Assembly: GCA_022616415.1 (NCBI GenBank)
Contig: JAKEEU010000326.1
Span: forward strand, 1-46,753
Length of the DNA stretch: 46,753 nt
Reading direction: 5' to 3'
DNA from: Candidatus Zhuqueibacterota bacterium
GTDB lineage: Bacteria > Zhuqueibacterota > Zhuqueibacteria > Zhuqueibacterales > Zhuqueibacteraceae
The notes under the pieces were generated by a model that saw only the letters and a list, made by a program, of their open reading frames with translations, was not told where the DNA came from and did no database searches. This document shows, one piece after another, positions 33,607 to 42,191 of the stretch. Made by a program: the position numbers and the translations under genes. The first letter of the stretch is position 1. The number at the start of each line of letters is the position of its first letter.

Positions 33607-34820
33607 CGTGTTCCTCCCATCTCACCCATCATCCAGAGTTCTCCAAGCGAGTAGCGCTCAAGCCATGGCTTGAGAGATTCGGGTTCAAGACGCCGCAAAT
33701 GGCTTCCTCTATCATCACGTTCACAAACGAGTATTGACTCAGGAACTTCGGTTAGCGCTGAGACCAAACCATCAGAGTGAGTCGTCACGATAAGTTGCGT
33801 TCGCTTGGAGGCCTCGATCAGCAGCTCCGCAATCGTCGGAAGTATATCCGGATGTAATCCTAACTCCGGTTTCTCAATACATACAAGCGGTGGTGGGGTG
33901 GGATGACAGAGTATGGTTAGCAAGCTCAGATAACGAAGCGTCCCGTCCGATAGACGAATTCCCGGAATGGGTTGAACAAGTCCTTTCTCGTGAATAAATA
34001 TCTCAATGGTGCCATTGTGAATCTTGGTCGTAATGTCATCTGCTGCCTCGTGAAACTTCCTTAGCTTTTCGATGAGCAACTGCTTAGTCTCCGGATTGCT
34101 TTGCAGATCATTCAGAACTAGTCCGAGATTGCTTGCATTTTCAAGGAGAAAGCTCCGCGGCAAGTCTTTTTGTTGCGGCATTCTCGGCTTGGCATAAGGC
34201 CCCAGATTCCACTCGCGATAGAGATGGATGTTGGAAAACTGGTTGCTTAGATACGCGACCTCCGGATATTGATCTGGATTTTTTCTTTGAGATAAAATGG
34301 ATTGCTCCAAACTGAAATCCTCCCGATGCAGAAAAACCTGGGTTCTTCCAGCTATTGTACCACTCCGGCTCTCTGCCTTCGTTCTGGCATTCAGTACCGG
34401 GCGACTGCTTTGGTATCGATAGAAAAAATCGACATCCATTTCGGTTGTACTATTGGGGCGTTCATTCTCAACTACTTCATCGACGATCTTCAGCCTTTGA
34501 TCCATAATCGTGAAGCAAAGACGGTAGCGCAAAGGCATCATTCCTTCGGGATATTCCATGGTCGCCTCGATCATGGCGGTTGGATTATCTATTCCACCTT
34601 TCCAAAGCCATTCGCTGATGCCCACTGCTTCACGAATCGGCGAGGCCAAATCAGTGGGCGCCGCACGTAGCAGCCCAAATGTTTCAATAAAATTCGACTT
34701 GCCAGAGGCGTTCGGACCGATGAGAACATTCAGCGGCTGCAATTCGACATCTTCCCCGTCGCTTCCATACGAAAGGAAATTCTGTAGGCGAAGGGTTCGT
34801 ATAAATCTTTTGCCTTCCAT
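33600..34820 (-). CDS. AAA (AAA_21/OLD-like) ATPase of a two-gene ATPase-TOPRIM module
   Basis: 406 residues of an SMC/ABC-type ATPase. Walker A is GPNASGKSNFIE (~36-47). IRLSDGTLRYLSLLTIL carries the signature-like Ser-Gly/Asp region. Walker B is LVCIEKPELGLHPD, followed by the D-loop and switch His in LIVTTHSDGLVSAL. At the position of the usual catalytic acidic pair (DE or EE) this protein has EK, so the hydrolysing glutamate appears replaced by lysine. MEGKRFIRTLRLQNFLSYG is the normal start of the family. It overlaps the DUF4276 gene at its 3' end. No integrase or phage gene is adjacent. Confidence 0.9.
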   Translation of the reverse strand: MEGKRFIRTLRLQNFLSYGSDGEDVELQPLNVLIGPNASGKSNFIETFGLLRAAPTDLASPIREAVGISEWLWKGGIDNPTAMIEATMEYPEGMMPLRYRLCFTIMDQRLKIVDEVVENERPNSTTEMDVDFFYRYQSSRPVLNARTKAESRSGTIAGRTQVFLHREDFSLEQSILSQRKNPDQYPEVAYLSNQFSNIHLYREWNLGPYAKPRMPQQKDLPRSFLLENASNLGLVLNDLQSNPETKQLLIEKLRKFHEAADDITTKIHNGTIEIFIHEKGLVQPIPGIRLSDGTLRYLSLLTILCHPTPPPLVCIEKPELGLHPDILPTIAELLIEASKRTQLIVTTHSDGLVSALTEVPESILVCERDDRGSHLRRLEPESLKPWLERYSLGELWMMGEMGGTRW

Positions 34821-34915
34821 AATATCTTCAAAGGCTAATATTCGTTTCTACTCGTACTCGTCGATAAGAGAGTACGGGGAATTAATTAAGGCCAGCGTTG
34901 TTGCAGCCGCCTGCG

Positions 34916-35236
34916 TTACTCGACTTTCACCGCGGTGCCACATGCCGTCACCATCAGCATGCCGTTGCCGGCGCCGAGCACTTCGTAATCCAGATCGACG
35001 CCGACCACGGCGTTGGCGCCGTGCTGCATCGCCATGGCTTCCATTTCTTGCAGCGCGATCTGCCGCGCCTGGCTCAGCTCTTTCTCGTAGGCGCCGGAGC
35101 GGCCGCCGACGATGTCGCGAATGCCGGCAAAAAGGTCGCGAAAGAGATTGGCGCCCATGATGGCCTCGCCGGTAACGATGCCAAAGTATTGCGTGATTTT
35201 TTTCCCTTCAATATTGGGGGTGGTGGTGGTAATCAT
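34916..35236 (-). CDS. YbjQ/UPF0145 family protein
   Basis: 106 residues matching the small YbjQ family (sometimes called heavy-metal-binding): MITTTTPNIEGKKITQYFG, VTGEAIMGANLFRDLFAGIRDIVGGRSGAYE, MAMQHGANAVVGVDLDYEV and MLMVTACGTAV. The family forms a pentameric ring, and its function is not established. It overlaps the Schlafen-like gene upstream by 4 nt (ATGA), so the two are probably co-translated. Complete length. Confidence 0.95.
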   Translation of the reverse strand: MITTTTPNIEGKKITQYFGIVTGEAIMGANLFRDLFAGIRDIVGGRSGAYEKELSQARQIALQEMEAMAMQHGANAVVGVDLDYEVLGAGNGMLMVTACGTAVKVE

Positions 35237-36498
35237 GTCGCGCTCTCCTGTTTTTTAATTTGGTCAGTGTTATCTGCGAAAGGCGGCGGCGCTGCCCATA
35301 ACATCAACAGCAGCTCGTCGCCAAGAAGCTGATATTGAGGTTGTTTCCCGGAAACCGCAGTGCTGCGTTCGAGAATCAAGCGAATGCCTTCACCGCGCGC
35401 TTCGATGTAATGCCGCCCGGTGTATGGACTGATTAAACGAGAAAGAAAAGAAACTAGGAGTTGATTTCGAGTATATTGTCGATCAGCCAAATTCTCCAAA
35501 GTAATCGTATTAGGCAGACGGCCTGGGTTATAAATTTCAAGGCGATCATCGAAAAGCAAAACTCGAATACTGTCGCCGCCATTTGAATAATCCCGATGAG
35601 CAGCGGCATTGACAACGGCCTCATGAACGGCGAGAATATCATATTGCGGAAAATCTTGTCGCCCCACTGTTTTTATCGAAGCAACTTTCATGTTGCGTTC
35701 CACAAAATTTACCGCATCATCGATTTGTTGGTGTAGAGGACCGGTTATTTTTTGGGCGTCAATCAAGGCTGCCGAAGTCATTTCAACTCCTCGATACGCC
35801 GCTGCCTCAATATAGGCCGAATACAAAAATTGCTCCGGCAAATCGCCAAAGACCAGCAAACCGGCAACCGATGGACGAAGGGTATTTTGTTCATCTCGGC
35901 TGACGATGCGTTTATTTTCCAGAATCTTTTCCCAGGGCAGATGCCGCGCTTCGGGAGCAAAGCTTTTTAATAATTTCTGGTTGAGATGGTCAAAGCTTGC
36001 TTGGCGAATGATTTGTTCGTCAAAAATGAAACTTTGCTCTCGTTGCTGAAAGAGACGCGCCAATTCCTGAGGGGTGAGATCGACTTTTGTCACTCCGAGA
36101 CGTTGAAAATAACGGCCACCGCTCGTTTGATGTACGAAGATGCTTTTCGGAACGTCAATTTTAACGACTGGCTGATTCACTCCATTTGAATCCGGCAGCA
36201 TCAAAATTTTTATGAGTGAAAGCACCGGTGGGCGGCAATTATTGCGGCACACATTGGAGATATAATTTTCAACGAGGCTTAATTTTTCTTGGGGGATGCC
36301 TTGAACGATGCCATCGTCATGAATACCCACGAGCATGACTCCGCCGGCGGTATTGGCAAAGGCACAAATTTCTCCGGCAAACGATTCCGGATTGAGCTCC
36401 ACGGCATCTTCCCCGCGAAATTTCACCTCTTTAAATTCGACAAACGAATCTTCGCCGAGCTTGAGTTGATCAATAATTTCCTGAACGGTATCAAACAT
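35233..36498 (-). CDS. Schlafen-like AlbA_2 / ATP-binding helicase-like regulator
   Basis: 421 residues. The N-terminal AlbA_2 (Schlafen-type) domain spans about residues 15-145, with FVEFKEVKF, FAGEICAFANTAGGVMLVGI and the linked DVPKSIFVHQTSGGRYFQR segment. The C-terminal HATPase_c_4-like domain has LAVHEAVVNAAAHRDY (~285-300) and VLLFDDRLEIYNPGRLP. Such proteins are annotated as putative transcriptional regulators or RNA/DNA-binding ATPases, and some occur in defence islands. It follows purA by 3 nt and overlaps ybjQ by 4 nt, so a purA-AlbA_2-ybjQ transcript is likely. A defence role is only suggested by the ATPase-TOPRIM pairs on either side. Confidence 0.88.
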   Translation of the reverse strand: MFDTVQEIIDQLKLGEDSFVEFKEVKFRGEDAVELNPESFAGEICAFANTAGGVMLVGIHDDGIVQGIPQEKLSLVENYISNVCRNNCRPPVLSLIKILMLPDSNGVNQPVVKIDVPKSIFVHQTSGGRYFQRLGVTKVDLTPQELARLFQQREQSFIFDEQIIRQASFDHLNQKLLKSFAPEARHLPWEKILENKRIVSRDEQNTLRPSVAGLLVFGDLPEQFLYSAYIEAAAYRGVEMTSAALIDAQKITGPLHQQIDDAVNFVERNMKVASIKTVGRQDFPQYDILAVHEAVVNAAAHRDYSNGGDSIRVLLFDDRLEIYNPGRLPNTITLENLADRQYTRNQLLVSFLSRLISPYTGRHYIEARGEGIRLILERSTAVSGKQPQYQLLGDELLLMLWAAPPPFADNTDQIKKQESAT

Positions 36499-36501
36499 GA
36501 C

Positions 36502-37776
36502 TTAATGCAAAATTGTCTGTTCCCGATCTGAGCCGACTGAAATGATCTTAATGGATATTTTCGTGATCTGCTCGATAGCGTTGAGATAGTTCTGCGCCGG
36601 CTTGGGCAAGTCTTGAAATTTTCGCGCCGTCGAAGTTGGCTGCTGCCAGCCTGGAAAAGTCTCGTAAACCGGCTCGCAGTTTTCGAGAATGTGAATCTCC
36701 GCCGGAAAAGTCTTCAGCTCTTTGCCGCGGTAACGATAAGCCGTGCAAAGCTTGATTTCCGCAAAGGTGTCGAGCACGTCGAGCTTGGTGAGTGCCCAAG
36801 CGCCAATGCCGTTGATTTGCGCGGAATAATTCGCGACGACGGCATCGAACCAGCCGCAGCGTCGCGGCCGGCCTGTGGTAGCACCAAACTCATTCCCCAA
36901 CTTCCGCAAATGCTCGCCAACCGCATCTTGCATTTCGGTCGGAAACGGCCCCATGCCCACGCGTGTGGTGTAAGCCTTGATCACGCCGAGCACGCTGTTG
37001 ATTTTCGTCGGGCCGATTCCCAAACCGGTGCAAGCGCCGCCGCTCGTGGGATTGGAAGAAGTAACGTAGGGATACGTGCCGAAATCCATGTCGAGCAATG
37101 AGCCTTGCGCTCCTTCGCAGAGAATTTTCTTGCCCTCGGCAATGGCTTCATTTAAATATCGCGCAGTATCGGTGATAAAAGGATCAATGCTTTCGTCAAA
37201 TTGTCGATATTCCTGCAAGATCGCTTCGGCATCGAGCGGGGCTTTGCCGTAAACCGCGTTCAGGATGGCGTTTTTCTCTTGGAGATTCTGCTGAATTTTT
37301 TCTCGCAACATTGCAGTGTCGAGCAGATCAACGATCCGAATGCCCATGCGATGCGCCTTGTCCACATACGCCGGGCCAATGCCACGGCCGGTGGTGCCGA
37401 TTTTTCCCTGCGGACTCGACTCTTCTTTGGTTTGATCGAGCAGCTTGTGATAGGGCATGACGAGATGCGCGCGATGGCTGATGAGCAGCCGGCCCTGCAC
37501 TTGAGCACCTTTTTGAGTGAGCAGCTCGATCTCGTGCATCAACGCCGCGGGGTCGATCACCACGCCGTTGCCGATAACGCACGTGGTGTGGGGCTGCAAA
37601 ATGCCCGAGGGAATCAGGTGCAAAACGAACTTCTCGCCGCCGATTACCACCGTGTGTCCGGCGTTGGCGCCGCCTTGATAACGCGCGACAATATCGACTT
37701 CGTCGCTGAGCAGATCGACGATTTTTCCTTTCCCTTCGTCGCCCCATTGGGCGCCAACGATGACTTGAACAGACAT
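36502..37776 (-). CDS. purA: Adenylosuccinate synthetase
   Basis: The enzyme makes adenylosuccinate from IMP, aspartate and GTP in AMP synthesis. I start at ATG 37774-37776 (MSVQVIVGAQWGDEGKGKIV), giving 424 residues; further upstream codons are not family-like. The GDEGKGK P-loop, GGANAGHT, GTTGRGIGPAY, CEGAQGSLLDMDFGTYPYVT, TRVGMGPFPTE and GRPRRCGWFD motifs are all intact. The ribosome site is weak. It is followed directly by the Schlafen-like gene. Confidence 0.97.
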   Translation of the reverse strand: MSVQVIVGAQWGDEGKGKIVDLLSDEVDIVARYQGGANAGHTVVIGGEKFVLHLIPSGILQPHTTCVIGNGVVIDPAALMHEIELLTQKGAQVQGRLLISHRAHLVMPYHKLLDQTKEESSPQGKIGTTGRGIGPAYVDKAHRMGIRIVDLLDTAMLREKIQQNLQEKNAILNAVYGKAPLDAEAILQEYRQFDESIDPFITDTARYLNEAIAEGKKILCEGAQGSLLDMDFGTYPYVTSSNPTSGGACTGLGIGPTKINSVLGVIKAYTTRVGMGPFPTEMQDAVGEHLRKLGNEFGATTGRPRRCGWFDAVVANYSAQINGIGAWALTKLDVLDTFAEIKLCTAYRYRGKELKTFPAEIHILENCEPVYETFPGWQQPTSTARKFQDLPKPAQNYLNAIEQITKISIKIISVGSDREQTILH

Positions 37777-37849
37777 GAGGGATGACGGCCTAAAAAATAT
37801 TAACGTATCCGGATTTGCCGGATACAACAAGCTTTCGGGGTAGTGGAAA

Positions 37850-37915
37850 ATAAAAAACTCCGCCACCCCCGGCTTCTTGCTCGAAGAAAAACAGCAGGAA
37901 GTCCAGGATGCTGGA
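37850..37915 (-). terminator. Possible terminator after the secDF-STAS run
   Basis: On the minus strand AACTCC-AGCATCC near 37915 can pair with GGTGGCGGAGTT near 37855, followed by six T and a T-rich tract. The stem is imperfect and has a large internal loop, so the call is moderate. It lies 40-100 nt past the STAS gene. Confidence 0.5.
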
Positions 37916-37956
37916 GTTAGCTTGGATTTATAAAAACGTGTGGGGCCGCAGCCGGC

Positions 37957-38298
37957 CTACTTTTTGAAGCTGGCAACGGCTTTTTCCAAAGTATCATGCG
38001 CATCAAACACGGTCAAGAGTTTGGTGATCATAAGCAGGCTTTGAATGCGGTCGGTGACATTGGCCAATTTCAGGTCGCCGCCGTTGTTGCGCATCGTGGT
38101 GAGGCCGCCGATGAGAATGCCCAAGCCCGAGCTGTTCATCCAGTTGACGCTGCCGAGATCGGCAATGATTTTGGTCTTGCCTTTCTCGATCAGCTCGTGC
38201 AGCTTGTCATTGAGCAAGCTGGCATCGGGGCCGCCCATGATTTTTCCCGAAAGTTCGAGAACAACCGCCTCGTCCAAATCTTTCTCTTTTATGGTCAT
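37957..38298 (-). CDS. STAS-domain anti-sigma factor antagonist
   Basis: The 113-residue single STAS domain resembles SpoIIAA/RsbV: DEAVVLELSGKIMGGPD, KIIADLGSVNWMNSSGLGILIGG and GGDLKLANVTDRIQSLLMITKL. The serine of MNSSGLG is the site normally phosphorylated by a cognate anti-sigma kinase, which is not in the window. AGGGAGG precedes the ATG by 7 nt, a strong ribosome site. It lies 126 bp after secF on the same strand and may share its transcript. Confidence 0.95.
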   Translation of the reverse strand: MTIKEKDLDEAVVLELSGKIMGGPDASLLNDKLHELIEKGKTKIIADLGSVNWMNSSGLGILIGGLTTMRNNGGDLKLANVTDRIQSLLMITKLLTVFDAHDTLEKAVASFKK

Positions 38299-38424
38299 AT
38301 CTGCCTCCCTCTAAAATTTGGGACTGCATGGCTAGGTCTCGAAAGAACAGCCACGCATTGATTTCGTCCATCCGCAGGAGCCAAGCCGTCCTCGGATCAA
38401 GTGGAAAAAAACGAACAGGACTTC

Positions 38425-39351
38425 TTACGCGACTTTGACGCTGCGCCGAACTTTCTGCAATTCGGTCTTTTTGTGCCACTCGACGACGATCGGCGCCGCA
38501 ATAAAAATCGTTGAATACGTTCCGACGATGATGCCGGCCAGCAAACAAAAAGCAAAGTCGTGCAGCACTTCCCCGCCCAAGAAATAAAGCGTCGCCACGA
38601 CGACGAGGGTGGTGCCGGAAGTCAGGATGGTGCGGCTGAGCGTTTGATTGATGCTCAAATTGATCAGCTCTTCGATGGGCCGCGCTTCGCGCCGGTGAAT
38701 CTTCATATTCTCGCGAATGCGATCATAAATAACGATGGTGTCGTTGAGCGAATAACCGACGAGGGTCAAAAACGCTGCCACCACCGCCAAGCTGATTTCG
38801 AGATTGAGCAGTGAAAAAAAACCGAGCGCCACCATCACGTCGTGGACCAATGCCACGACGGCGCCAACCGCAAAGACGAATTCGAAGCGAACGCTGATGT
38901 AAAGAAGAATCAGTCCCAACGCGATGATAATAGCCCAGATCGCGGCGTTGCGCAGCTCTTGCCCGATCTTCGGGCCGACGCTTTCGACAAAGCGGCTTTC
39001 CGGCGGGTTGTCCGGAAAAGCCGATTGCAGGCCTTGCAGAATTTGATCGGAAATCTCGGTGCTGGTTTGTTGCTGCTGCACGCGAATCAGAAAATCGTTC
39101 GGCGTGCCAAATTGCTTGATTTCAGCCTGGCCAAAGCCGACGTTGGCCATAGCCTGGCGCACTTGGCCGATTGGCACGGCGCGCGAAAACCGCACTTGCA
39201 CTTCCGTGCCGCCGAGAAAATCGATGCCATAAAGCGGGCCGCCTTTGATGACCAGCGACGCGATGCCGATCAAAATGAGCGCGGCCGAAACCACGATGGC
39301 AAATTTGCGCTTGCTTAAAAAATCGATGTGGGTCTCACGAAAAAATTGCAT
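38425..39351 (-). CDS. secF: Protein translocase subunit SecF
   Basis: 308 residues with six membrane helices, RND fold. The N-terminal IDFLSKRKFAIVVSAALILIG is followed by the periplasmic P1 region (YGIDFLGGTEVQVRF) and five C-terminal helices with GYSLNDTIVIYDRIRENM, the conserved SecF Asp/Arg motif. With SecD it uses the proton gradient to complete export through SecYEG. The gene is 36 nt downstream of secD. Confidence 0.97.
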   Translation of the reverse strand: MQFFRETHIDFLSKRKFAIVVSAALILIGIASLVIKGGPLYGIDFLGGTEVQVRFSRAVPIGQVRQAMANVGFGQAEIKQFGTPNDFLIRVQQQQTSTEISDQILQGLQSAFPDNPPESRFVESVGPKIGQELRNAAIWAIIIALGLILLYISVRFEFVFAVGAVVALVHDVMVALGFFSLLNLEISLAVVAAFLTLVGYSLNDTIVIYDRIRENMKIHRREARPIEELINLSINQTLSRTILTSGTTLVVVATLYFLGGEVLHDFAFCLLAGIIVGTYSTIFIAAPIVVEWHKKTELQKVRRSVKVA

Positions 39352-39387
39352 GGAAAATCTTCTCCTAAAAAACGTCGGTGTCGTTGC

Positions 39388-41454
39388 TCAGATGCTCAAG
39401 GTCGCCAGTTGCCGGCGCGAGGTGAAATAGTCGTAAATCACGCGCGTCACCACGATTGCTGTAAACATGCTGGCCAGAATGCCGATCGAAAGTGTGACCG
39501 CAAAACCGCGAATCGGGCCGGTGCCGAATTGGTAGAGTACGATGGCGGTTAACAGCGTCGTCAAGTTCGAATCCACGATGGCCGACAGCGCGTTTCCGTA
39601 GCCGGCGTCGATGGCGGCGCGAACGGTTTTGCCGGCGCGCAGCTCTTCGCGAATGCGCTCGAAGATCAGCACATTGGCGTCCACCGCCATGCCGATGGTC
39701 AGAATGATGCCGGCCACGCCCGGCAGCGTCAACGTGGCGTTGAACTGGGCCAGCGCCGCCATGATGATCAGCACGTTGAGCAGCAAGGCGATATTGGCGA
39801 TGATGCCGGAAAGTTTGTAGTAGATCAACATGAAAATCACCACGAGGCCGAAGCCGATAAGGGCCGAGAGCTGGCCTTTATTGATTGAATCCTGCCCGAG
39901 GGAAGGGCCGACCGTGCGCTCTTCGATCACGTGCATCGGGGCTTGCAACGAGCCGGCGCGCAACACGATCCCCAGATCCTTTGCTTCGTTGGCACCCATG
40001 TTGCCCTCGATCGAGGCCGAGCCGCTGGGTATCTTTTCTTTGATGTTTGGCGCCATGACGACTTTATTGTCGAGCACGATGCCGAGGCGTTTGTTGACGT
40101 TGGCGCCGGTGACACGCGAGAAAATTTTCGTGCCCTCGTCGTTCATTTGCATGGTAACCGTCCATTCGCCTTGCCGCGTCAGTCCCGCGCCACTGGCAAT
40201 CGTCGCTTGGGCATCGGTGAGCAGCGCGCCGTTCAATTCCGCCTCTTTCTTCACCAGATACAACAAATAATACTCGGTATCGGCTTCTTTTTCCGGTTTG
40301 TTGGACCATAAAAATTCGGCATCCGGCGGTATGATTTTCTGCACTTCCGGATTGTTCAAAATGCGCTCCACGGCACGGACATTTTTGGCCGGTACGGCGA
40401 CTTCACCGCCGACGTTGCGCAAGAGCGAAAGGAAGGGATTCTCGGCGAAGATTTCTTTGTCCACCCGCACCGAGTCCTGCGACTCGCCAGCGGTATCAGT
40501 CTGGACGATCGAAGAGCCGCCAAACAATTCGGAGACGCCCACTTCTTTATCCTGGCTCACCTTACCGCCGGCGCCGGTGGTGTCTGGCGTAATCGTATCC
40601 GCGGTCGCGACCTGCTCGCCCGTTTTCGCGGCTAAATCCCGTTTGAGCAGGTTGTCGATTTTGGTGATGACGTCTTGAAAAATCTCCGGCTCCTTCACGA
40701 GATTGAATTCCAACAGCGCGGTTTTGCCGATGATATTCTTGGCGCGGTTGACGTCGGTAATGCCGGCCAGTTCCACCACGATGCGGCGGTCGCCTTGTTT
40801 GGTGATCGACGGCTCCGACACGCCGAATTGGTCGATGCGATTGCGCAGAATTTCCAAATTGCGGTCGACCGAATCATCCGCCTCTTTGCCCAGCTCGGCA
40901 AGAATTTGGGCGTCGGTTTGCGCTCGCGAGCCGAAATAGCGATTGAGGCGAATGCCCGCCTCGGCAAATTTATTTGGCAAGGCCTCGAAGTAATCCACGT
41001 TGGGGGCTGCGGCTTCCTTGTCCACTTCGCGCATGATTTCCTCGAAGCGCGCGTCTTTGTTTTTGGCTACTTCCCGCAGGAGTTTTGGCATGTCGGCTTC
41101 GTAGACCAGATACGTGCCACCCTGCAAATCCAGGCCGCGCTTGATGGCATTTGCGTCGTTCTTGCTGATTTTGTCGTGCAGCTCGATCAGGCTCGTGGCT
41201 TCTTTCAAAACGTCCTGCACACCGCCGGCTGGCTTGTTGTGCAAGCGCTGGCGGAGGCGTTGTTCCAACTGGCCGGCATTCATGGCCTCGTTAATTTCGT
41301 CGCGCTGCAAGCCGGTATGCTGTTCGATTTTGGCCAGATAGCTTTCTGCTTGCTTTTTTTGCCGGCCCACCACGAAAGTCGGATAGAGCTGATAGAGAGA
41401 CCAGGCAATGGCAGCTACGATAATGATCGTGCGTGTTAGATTATTTCGTCGCAT
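39388..41454 (-). CDS. secD: Protein translocase subunit SecD
   Basis: 688 residues, long for the family because of an expanded periplasmic head. TM1 is residues 7-25. P1 has GLDLQGGTYLVYE (~120) and LRNRIDQFGVSEPSI. A low-complexity insert (~275-330, Thr/Gly/Asp rich) precedes a second head segment ending GNMGANEAKDLGIVLRAGSL. Five C-terminal helices follow, with GMAVDANVLIFERIREE and GFAVTLSIGILASMFTAIV. The start is at a good ATG with a GGAGG 7 nt upstream. It is the first gene of secD-secF(-STAS). Confidence 0.97.
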   Translation of the reverse strand: MRRNNLTRTIIIVAAIAWSLYQLYPTFVVGRQKKQAESYLAKIEQHTGLQRDEINEAMNAGQLEQRLRQRLHNKPAGGVQDVLKEATSLIELHDKISKNDANAIKRGLDLQGGTYLVYEADMPKLLREVAKNKDARFEEIMREVDKEAAAPNVDYFEALPNKFAEAGIRLNRYFGSRAQTDAQILAELGKEADDSVDRNLEILRNRIDQFGVSEPSITKQGDRRIVVELAGITDVNRAKNIIGKTALLEFNLVKEPEIFQDVITKIDNLLKRDLAAKTGEQVATADTITPDTTGAGGKVSQDKEVGVSELFGGSSIVQTDTAGESQDSVRVDKEIFAENPFLSLLRNVGGEVAVPAKNVRAVERILNNPEVQKIIPPDAEFLWSNKPEKEADTEYYLLYLVKKEAELNGALLTDAQATIASGAGLTRQGEWTVTMQMNDEGTKIFSRVTGANVNKRLGIVLDNKVVMAPNIKEKIPSGSASIEGNMGANEAKDLGIVLRAGSLQAPMHVIEERTVGPSLGQDSINKGQLSALIGFGLVVIFMLIYYKLSGIIANIALLLNVLIIMAALAQFNATLTLPGVAGIILTIGMAVDANVLIFERIREELRAGKTVRAAIDAGYGNALSAIVDSNLTTLLTAIVLYQFGTGPIRGFAVTLSIGILASMFTAIVVTRVIYDYFTSRRQLATLSI

Positions 41455-41620
41455 TAAAATGTATCCTCCAAAACAAACACCAAATCACACCCGGCAACGA
41501 CATGAGGCGTGACCTTTTTCTTAAAGCAAGTGAATTAAACATTTGAAAATATAACTGATTTGCGACACAAAGTCAAGGAAAAGCTCAGGCTTTTCCAAGA
41601 ATGGCTTTCCAAGAATCCCC

Positions 41621-41649
41621 TTGATTAAGAAACGGATTTTTGCTATATT
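41621..41649 (+). promoter_or_regulatory. Sigma70-like promoter reading into the mini-array region
   Basis: TTGATT (41621-41626), a 17-bp spacer, and TATATT (41644-41649) on the plus strand. It is divergent from secD and would transcribe the 41656-42190 region, which contains the small reading frame and the CRISPR-like repeats. The rest of the 737-bp gap holds nothing else I recognise. Confidence 0.5.
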
Positions 41650-41740
41650 CTGCCGTTGTTAACTTCCCCTCATCGAGGCGACGGGCACCGCCAATATCTT
41701 ATCGCTAAAATTCTCGGAAATCATATTCCAGTGATGAACG

Positions 41741-41842
41741 ATGGGAAAACAGAAAGAAACCAAAGTCAAGCTTGCGTTTGCCATTGTCTCCTTGATCGTT
41801 GCTCTCTATCTGGCCGACAACAAAGAAAATGGCGCGAGGTGA
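41741..41842 (+). CDS. Possible 33-residue small membrane protein
   Basis: The reading frame MGKQKETKVKLAFAIVSL... has a basic N-terminus, one 15-residue hydrophobic stretch (LAFAIVSLIVALYLA) and a charged tail ending NGAR. It lies about 85 nt after the promoter-like pair and about 50 nt before the first CRISPR-like repeat. No convincing ribosome site is present. The topology is like a small toxin or a tail-end remnant, and coding status is unproven. Confidence 0.25.
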   Translation: MGKQKETKVKLAFAIVSLIVALYLADNKENGAR

Positions 41843-41893
41843 TCGGTCTGAAGGCCATACAGGCCAGATTATTGCAGGTGATTCGCGAAATGG

Positions 41894-42059
41894 GATTCAA
41901 TCCCACGATGGCTCAATTCAAACTTTGGCGCTGAGAACAGCGCAAAATGTGCCGTTTTTGTGGTTTCAATCCCACGATGCTTCGATTCAAACGAGGAACC
42001 CAGGTTCCTCCCCACTTCGGGGGTTTGATGTTTCAATTCCACGATGGTTTGATTCAGAC
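41894..42059. CRISPR. Degenerate three-repeat CRISPR-like mini-array
   Basis: Three 30-bp repeats lie at 41894-41923, 41963-41992 and 42030-42059, with spacers of 39 and 37 nt. The consensus begins GTTTCAATCCCACGATG and ends GGTTCGATTCAAAC; the repeats have about 3, 1 and 3 deviations. Read on the minus strand the repeat ends GGGATTGAAAC, as in many type I/III arrays, so crRNA sense is probably minus. No cas gene is in the window. Both spacers form hairpins (GCGCTG-AGAA-CAGCGC; GAGGAACC-CA-GGTTCCTC and CCCC-ACTTC-GGGG), unusual for captured phage DNA. Confidence 0.7.
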
Positions 42060-42191
42060 CGTAAGGAAAAATTTCACTTCCCACCGGCAGTCTTCACTTC
42101 ATAAATTCCCCTCCCCATCTTTTTCCCGCCAAAGGGATCTGCGAGAGTTCTTGCAAATGACATGAACTGTCGCCCATCCTAAACCGCGGGG

